Of a stretch of 64,000 nt of DNA, positions 61,448 to 64,000 are shown in pieces (position 1 is the stretch's first letter; each line of letters opens with the position of its first letter). Under the pieces are notes generated by a model. The model saw nothing but the letters and a program-made list of their open reading frames with translations, did not search any database and was not told where the DNA came from. Where the stretch lies: the NCBI RefSeq assembly GCF_002257645.1, contig NZ_NQMO01000001.1, forward strand, positions 1,040,065 through 1,104,064, given 5' to 3'. Made by a program: the position numbers and the translations under genes. The DNA comes from Paenibacillus sp. XY044. Lineage in GTDB: Bacteria; Bacillota; Bacilli; Paenibacillales; Paenibacillaceae.

Positions 61448-62671
61448 TTACAGAGCAGTTGGTTTGGCTTCGCTATCGTGACGCTCCTGCCGGGAAGACC
61501 GGCTTACGTACGAAAGCAGCAGCGCGGTGATCACGATCAGGACGATAATCATCCCGATCACCCCGTTCCAGCCGAAGCCTGACAGAAAGAAGCCGCCGGA
61601 CCAGCCCACCAGACTGGACCCCGTGTAGTAGAAGAGCAGGTAAAGGGATGAAGCGTAAGCTTTATAGCGCATCGGTGCCGCTTTTCCCACCCAGCCGCTG
61701 GCAACGGTGTGTCCCGCGAAGAAGCCGCAAGCGAACAGAATCATGCCTGCGATCATAAAGATCACGTTGCCCGCCAGCATGAGCAGGGCACCGACAAGCA
61801 GCATCCCGAGCCCGCTGGCAATCAAGCCGGCGCGTGAATAACGGTCAGCCAGATTACCGAACCAGACGGACGACCAGGAGCCGATCAGCTGGAAGACAAA
61901 CAGGCAGCCGATCAACGTTTGGCTCAGCTCGTAAGGCGGCTGGGACAGCGGGAAGTCGATATAGTTAAAAAGCGTAACATACGCGCCAAGCAGCAGAAAA
62001 CCGATCAGGTACAGGCACAGCAGGCGGGTGTTTGCAAAGCCGTTCCGGAAGCCGTCGGCCCAGTGATGCAGCGAAATGCTGACCGGTTTGAAGTGGTTTG
62101 ATCTGGGCAGGTAGAGCCAAAACAGCAGACTGCATAGGAGGCTGACCAGCCCAAGGATAAACATCGCGATATGCCAATTGAACAAATCGGTAAAAAGGCT
62201 GATAATGACCCTTCCGGCAAATCCGCCTACCGCGGTGCCTGCCACATAGAACCCCATGACCTGTCCGATGCTGCGCGGTTCGATCTCTTCGTTCAGATAA
62301 GTCATGGCGATAGCCGGAAAGCCCGCAAGGCTAATACCTTCGAGCAGCCTGGCCGCCAGCAGCAGATGGAAGTTTGTGCTGAAGGAGGATACCATGGCCA
62401 GCACGGATGTGACGAACAGCGACACGCTCATCACGCCTCTGCGCCCCCAGGCATTGGACAGCAGGGAGACGAACAGCATGCTGACGGCTAATGTAATCGT
62501 CGAAAAGGAAATAATGAAGCTGGCACTGGAAGGGGACACATGGAACTCCTTCGCAAATGTGCCGATCAAAGGCTGCGGGCTGTACAGGATCGCAAAGGTG
62601 ACCAGACTGCCCAGCAGCATACTGACCAGCACCCGTAAATAGGCTCGGGTACCGATTTGAATGTACTGCAC
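61448..62671 (-). CDS. MFS transporter (YnfM/AraJ-like drug:H+ antiporter group)
   Basis: 407 residues with about 12 hydrophobic segments. The first is LGSLVTFAILYSPQPLIGTFAKEF, followed by the MFS loop 2-3 motif SLLSNAWGRRGVMSVSLF. The second half begins around GAYVTLFNYIDFPLSQPPYEL with a repeat of the loop motif FGNLADRYSRAGLIASG. The similarity is to the YnfM-type group of small exporters, often sharing a control region with a LysR regulator, as here. Substrate unknown. A strong bidirectional terminator lies directly after the stop codon. Confidence 0.9.
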   Translation of the reverse strand: MQYIQIGTRAYLRVLVSMLLGSLVTFAILYSPQPLIGTFAKEFHVSPSSASFIISFSTITLAVSMLFVSLLSNAWGRRGVMSVSLFVTSVLAMVSSFSTNFHLLLAARLLEGISLAGFPAIAMTYLNEEIEPRSIGQVMGFYVAGTAVGGFAGRVIISLFTDLFNWHIAMFILGLVSLLCSLLFWLYLPRSNHFKPVSISLHHWADGFRNGFANTRLLCLYLIGFLLLGAYVTLFNYIDFPLSQPPYELSQTLIGCLFVFQLIGSWSSVWFGNLADRYSRAGLIASGLGMLLVGALLMLAGNVIFMIAGMILFACGFFAGHTVASGWVGKAAPMRYKAYASSLYLLFYYTGSSLVGWSGGFFLSGFGWNGVIGMIIVLIVITALLLSYVSRSSRQERHDSEAKPTAL

Positions 62672-62751
62672 GACAAACGCCTCTCTTTGTTAAGTTCTGG
62701 ACGATTCTTTTTATAACGTCCCTAAGTATACGCCTGGATCGCTTATGTTGT

Positions 62752-62769
62752 ATAATGAATTAAAATTAT
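62752..62769. promoter_or_regulatory. AT-rich inverted repeat in the MFS–LysR control region
   Basis: ATAAT (62752-62756) and ATTAT (62765-62769) form a palindrome with an 8-bp spacer, including TATAAT at 62751. It is a candidate LysR operator or promoter element in the 148-bp divergent gap. Confidence 0.3.
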
Positions 62770-62819
62770 CAAATTAATGCTTCTGAGTTATGAGGGGCGA
62801 GAAAGAGGGACAGGCAATC

Positions 62820-63710
62820 ATGGAATGGCAGCAGCTGGAGTATTTCCGTGTCGTGGCCAGGCTGGAGCATTTCATCAAATCAGCGGAGCAGCTGGCTATT
62901 TCCCAACCGGCACTCAGCCGGTCAATGACGAAGCTGGAAAAAGAGCTGGGGGTACAGCTGTTTGACCGGCATGGCCGTTCAGTGCAGCTGAATGAAACGG
63001 GAAAGCTGTTTTTGGCCAGAGTGGAACGGGCCTTACAGGAAATAGAGGACGGGATCGAAGAGATCCGCCAATTCCATGATCCGTATGCAGGCAAAGTATC
63101 GATTGCGTTTTTGATGTCGTTTGGCGTTCACAGGCTGCCGGATGTCATCGCGAGCTTCAATCGCAAGTACCCGGACGTTGAATTCGCGCTGTATCAGAAT
63201 CCGACGACGGTCATTGTGCCGCAATTGCTGCGAAGCGAGGTGGACTTGTGTATTATCGGTCCGTTCGGCGGGGAGCCTGGAGTCGTCTGGCACAAGCTCG
63301 TTGAGGAAGAAATGTATGTTTATGTCCCTGCGGATCACCGGCTTGCGGAACGGGAGTCCATCCGGCTTGAGGAGGTGGCCGGCGAACCGTTTATATCGTT
63401 TAAGCCGGGTTATGGCGTCCGGACGCTGATGGAACGGTTTTGCGGCGAAGCCGGTTTTGAACCGCAGATCCGGTTTGAGGGAGACGATATTATGACCGCC
63501 GCGGGGCTTGTATCCGCAGGACTTGGAGTCACGATTATCCCGGCTTTTTCGGGTATCGAACACGGAAAGGTCAAGCGGCTGCGCGTGACGGAGCCTTATT
63601 GCCGCCGGGAAATTGGACTGGCCTGGGTCGAGGACCGGAAGCTTCCTCCCTCCGCCGACTTGTTTCGGTCTTTTATCATCGAATATTTTCGTGCGCGAAA
63701 CGATCAATAA
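62820..63710 (+). CDS. LysR family transcriptional regulator
   Basis: 296 residues from ATG 62820 (AAGAGGGA upstream). N-terminal LysR HTH MEWQQLEYFRVVARLEHFIKSAEQLAISQPALSRSMTKLEKELGVQLFDRHGR, then a substrate-binding domain with VSIAFLMSFGVHRLPDVIASFNRKYPDVEFALYQ, LRSEVDLCIIGPF and GDDIMTAAGLVSAGLGVTIIPAF. It is divergent from the MFS gene and is its probable regulator; the YnfM/LysR arrangement is common in Firmicutes. The effector is unknown. Confidence 0.92.
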   Translation: MEWQQLEYFRVVARLEHFIKSAEQLAISQPALSRSMTKLEKELGVQLFDRHGRSVQLNETGKLFLARVERALQEIEDGIEEIRQFHDPYAGKVSIAFLMSFGVHRLPDVIASFNRKYPDVEFALYQNPTTVIVPQLLRSEVDLCIIGPFGGEPGVVWHKLVEEEMYVYVPADHRLAERESIRLEEVAGEPFISFKPGYGVRTLMERFCGEAGFEPQIRFEGDDIMTAAGLVSAGLGVTIIPAFSGIEHGKVKRLRVTEPYCRREIGLAWVEDRKLPPSADLFRSFIIEYFRARNDQ

Positions 63711-63734
63711 ACAATACCTTTTCTTATTTAAGGA

Positions 63735-63763
63735 TTTACTTTATTAAGAAAATGGTTTATTAT
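63735..63763 (+). promoter_or_regulatory. Candidate promoter of the ArsR-type gene
   Basis: TTTACT (63735-63740), 17-nt spacer, TATTAT (63758-63763). A leader of about 150 nt follows before the start codon; no structured element is obvious in it. Confidence 0.45.
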
Positions 63764-63921
63764 AACAACAGAGATAGTTGAACCATCTTTTACCTGATGA
63801 TCCTAGGGTTCACCAACTTAGCAGTCAAATTTATTACATGAACTAACTAAGCTTCGCTCAACACACAGGACGACCGCCGGGAGGCGGACTTGGGAAAAGG
63901 GAGGGGAGACAGCATCACCTT

Positions 63922-64000
63922 ATGGCAAATGATACGTTTTCCGCACTGGCAGATCCTACACGTCGCGGCATCCTCGAATTGCTGGCCGGGAATCCCGAAT
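63922..64000 (+). CDS. ArsR-type winged-helix regulator, N-terminus only (runs off the window)
   Basis: Open to the right edge. The first residues MANDTFSALADPTRRGILELLAGNPE are the conserved start of ArsR-family HTH regulators of the SdpR/autorepressor type (FSALADPTRRxILELL). GGGAGGGG precedes the ATG, slightly far away. Confidence 0.75.
   Translation, partial: MANDTFSALADPTRRGILELLAGNPE

Overview
The window reads as chromosomal DNA of a spore-forming, Gram-positive soil bacterium, most probably Paenibacillus or a close relative. The signs are a GC content in the mid-50s, strong AGGAGG-type ribosome binding sites with frequent GTG/TTG starts, a T-box riboswitch, a YjcZ-type small sporulation protein, a large SLH-anchored surface protein, and two LplA/LplB/YtcP-type sugar importers with large AraC/YesN-type regulators. 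I saw no rRNA, tRNA, CRISPR array, transposase or phage structural gene. Both window edges cut a gene.

Layout. 1-3954: the C-terminal part of a MocR-like aminotransferase regulator, an esterase and a ThDP-dependent 2-keto acid decarboxylase. 4174-12088: a small unknown gene, then a five-gene exopolysaccharide operon: tandem-NodB lipoprotein, UDP-sugar dehydrogenase, PilZ-fused family 2 glycosyltransferase, degenerate NodB membrane protein and GH18-like protein. It looks like a c-di-GMP-controlled, synthase-dependent polymer system. 12097-18139: AraC regulator divergent from a GH172/DUF2961 enzyme, a glutamine-type T-box with glnS, a VOC protein and a LacI regulator. 18251-20833: a short SigA-like sigma factor, a membrane-anchored degenerate Mrr-like protein and two small unknown genes.

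20814-28717: sugar uptake cluster 1 (YesN/YesM two-component pair, two permeases, lipoprotein binding protein, ThuA protein), with an array of GTCCGGA motifs in the regulatory gap. 28832-32179: YjcZ peptide, AraC regulator, and a sugar isomerase plus Gfo/Idh/MocA dehydrogenase pair. 32353-38604: a 2083-residue secreted LTD-LTD-metallophosphoesterase-SLH protein.

38896-45615: four overlapping genes (TerB_N/TerB_C protein, BrxD-like ATPase, BrxHI/Lhr-like helicase, GGDEF-like-wHTH protein) behind a CTAG-rich repeat. I regard this as the best candidate for an incompletely described, possibly anti-phage, system. It is followed by degenerate 44-bp repeats ending in a terminator. 46036-58467: sugar uptake cluster 2 (epimerase, DapA-like aldolase, binding protein, two permeases, membrane AraC regulator, MDR dehydrogenase, secreted beta-propeller protein). 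58708-61378: two tandem paralogous secreted proteins. 61405-64000: an MFS exporter divergent from a LysR regulator, and the start of an ArsR-type regulator.

The two uptake clusters pair carbohydrate import with oxidoreductases, isomerases and aldolases but carry no transport ATPase, so a shared MsmX-type ATPase elsewhere is implied. All functional statements come from reading motifs and context; no database search was run.
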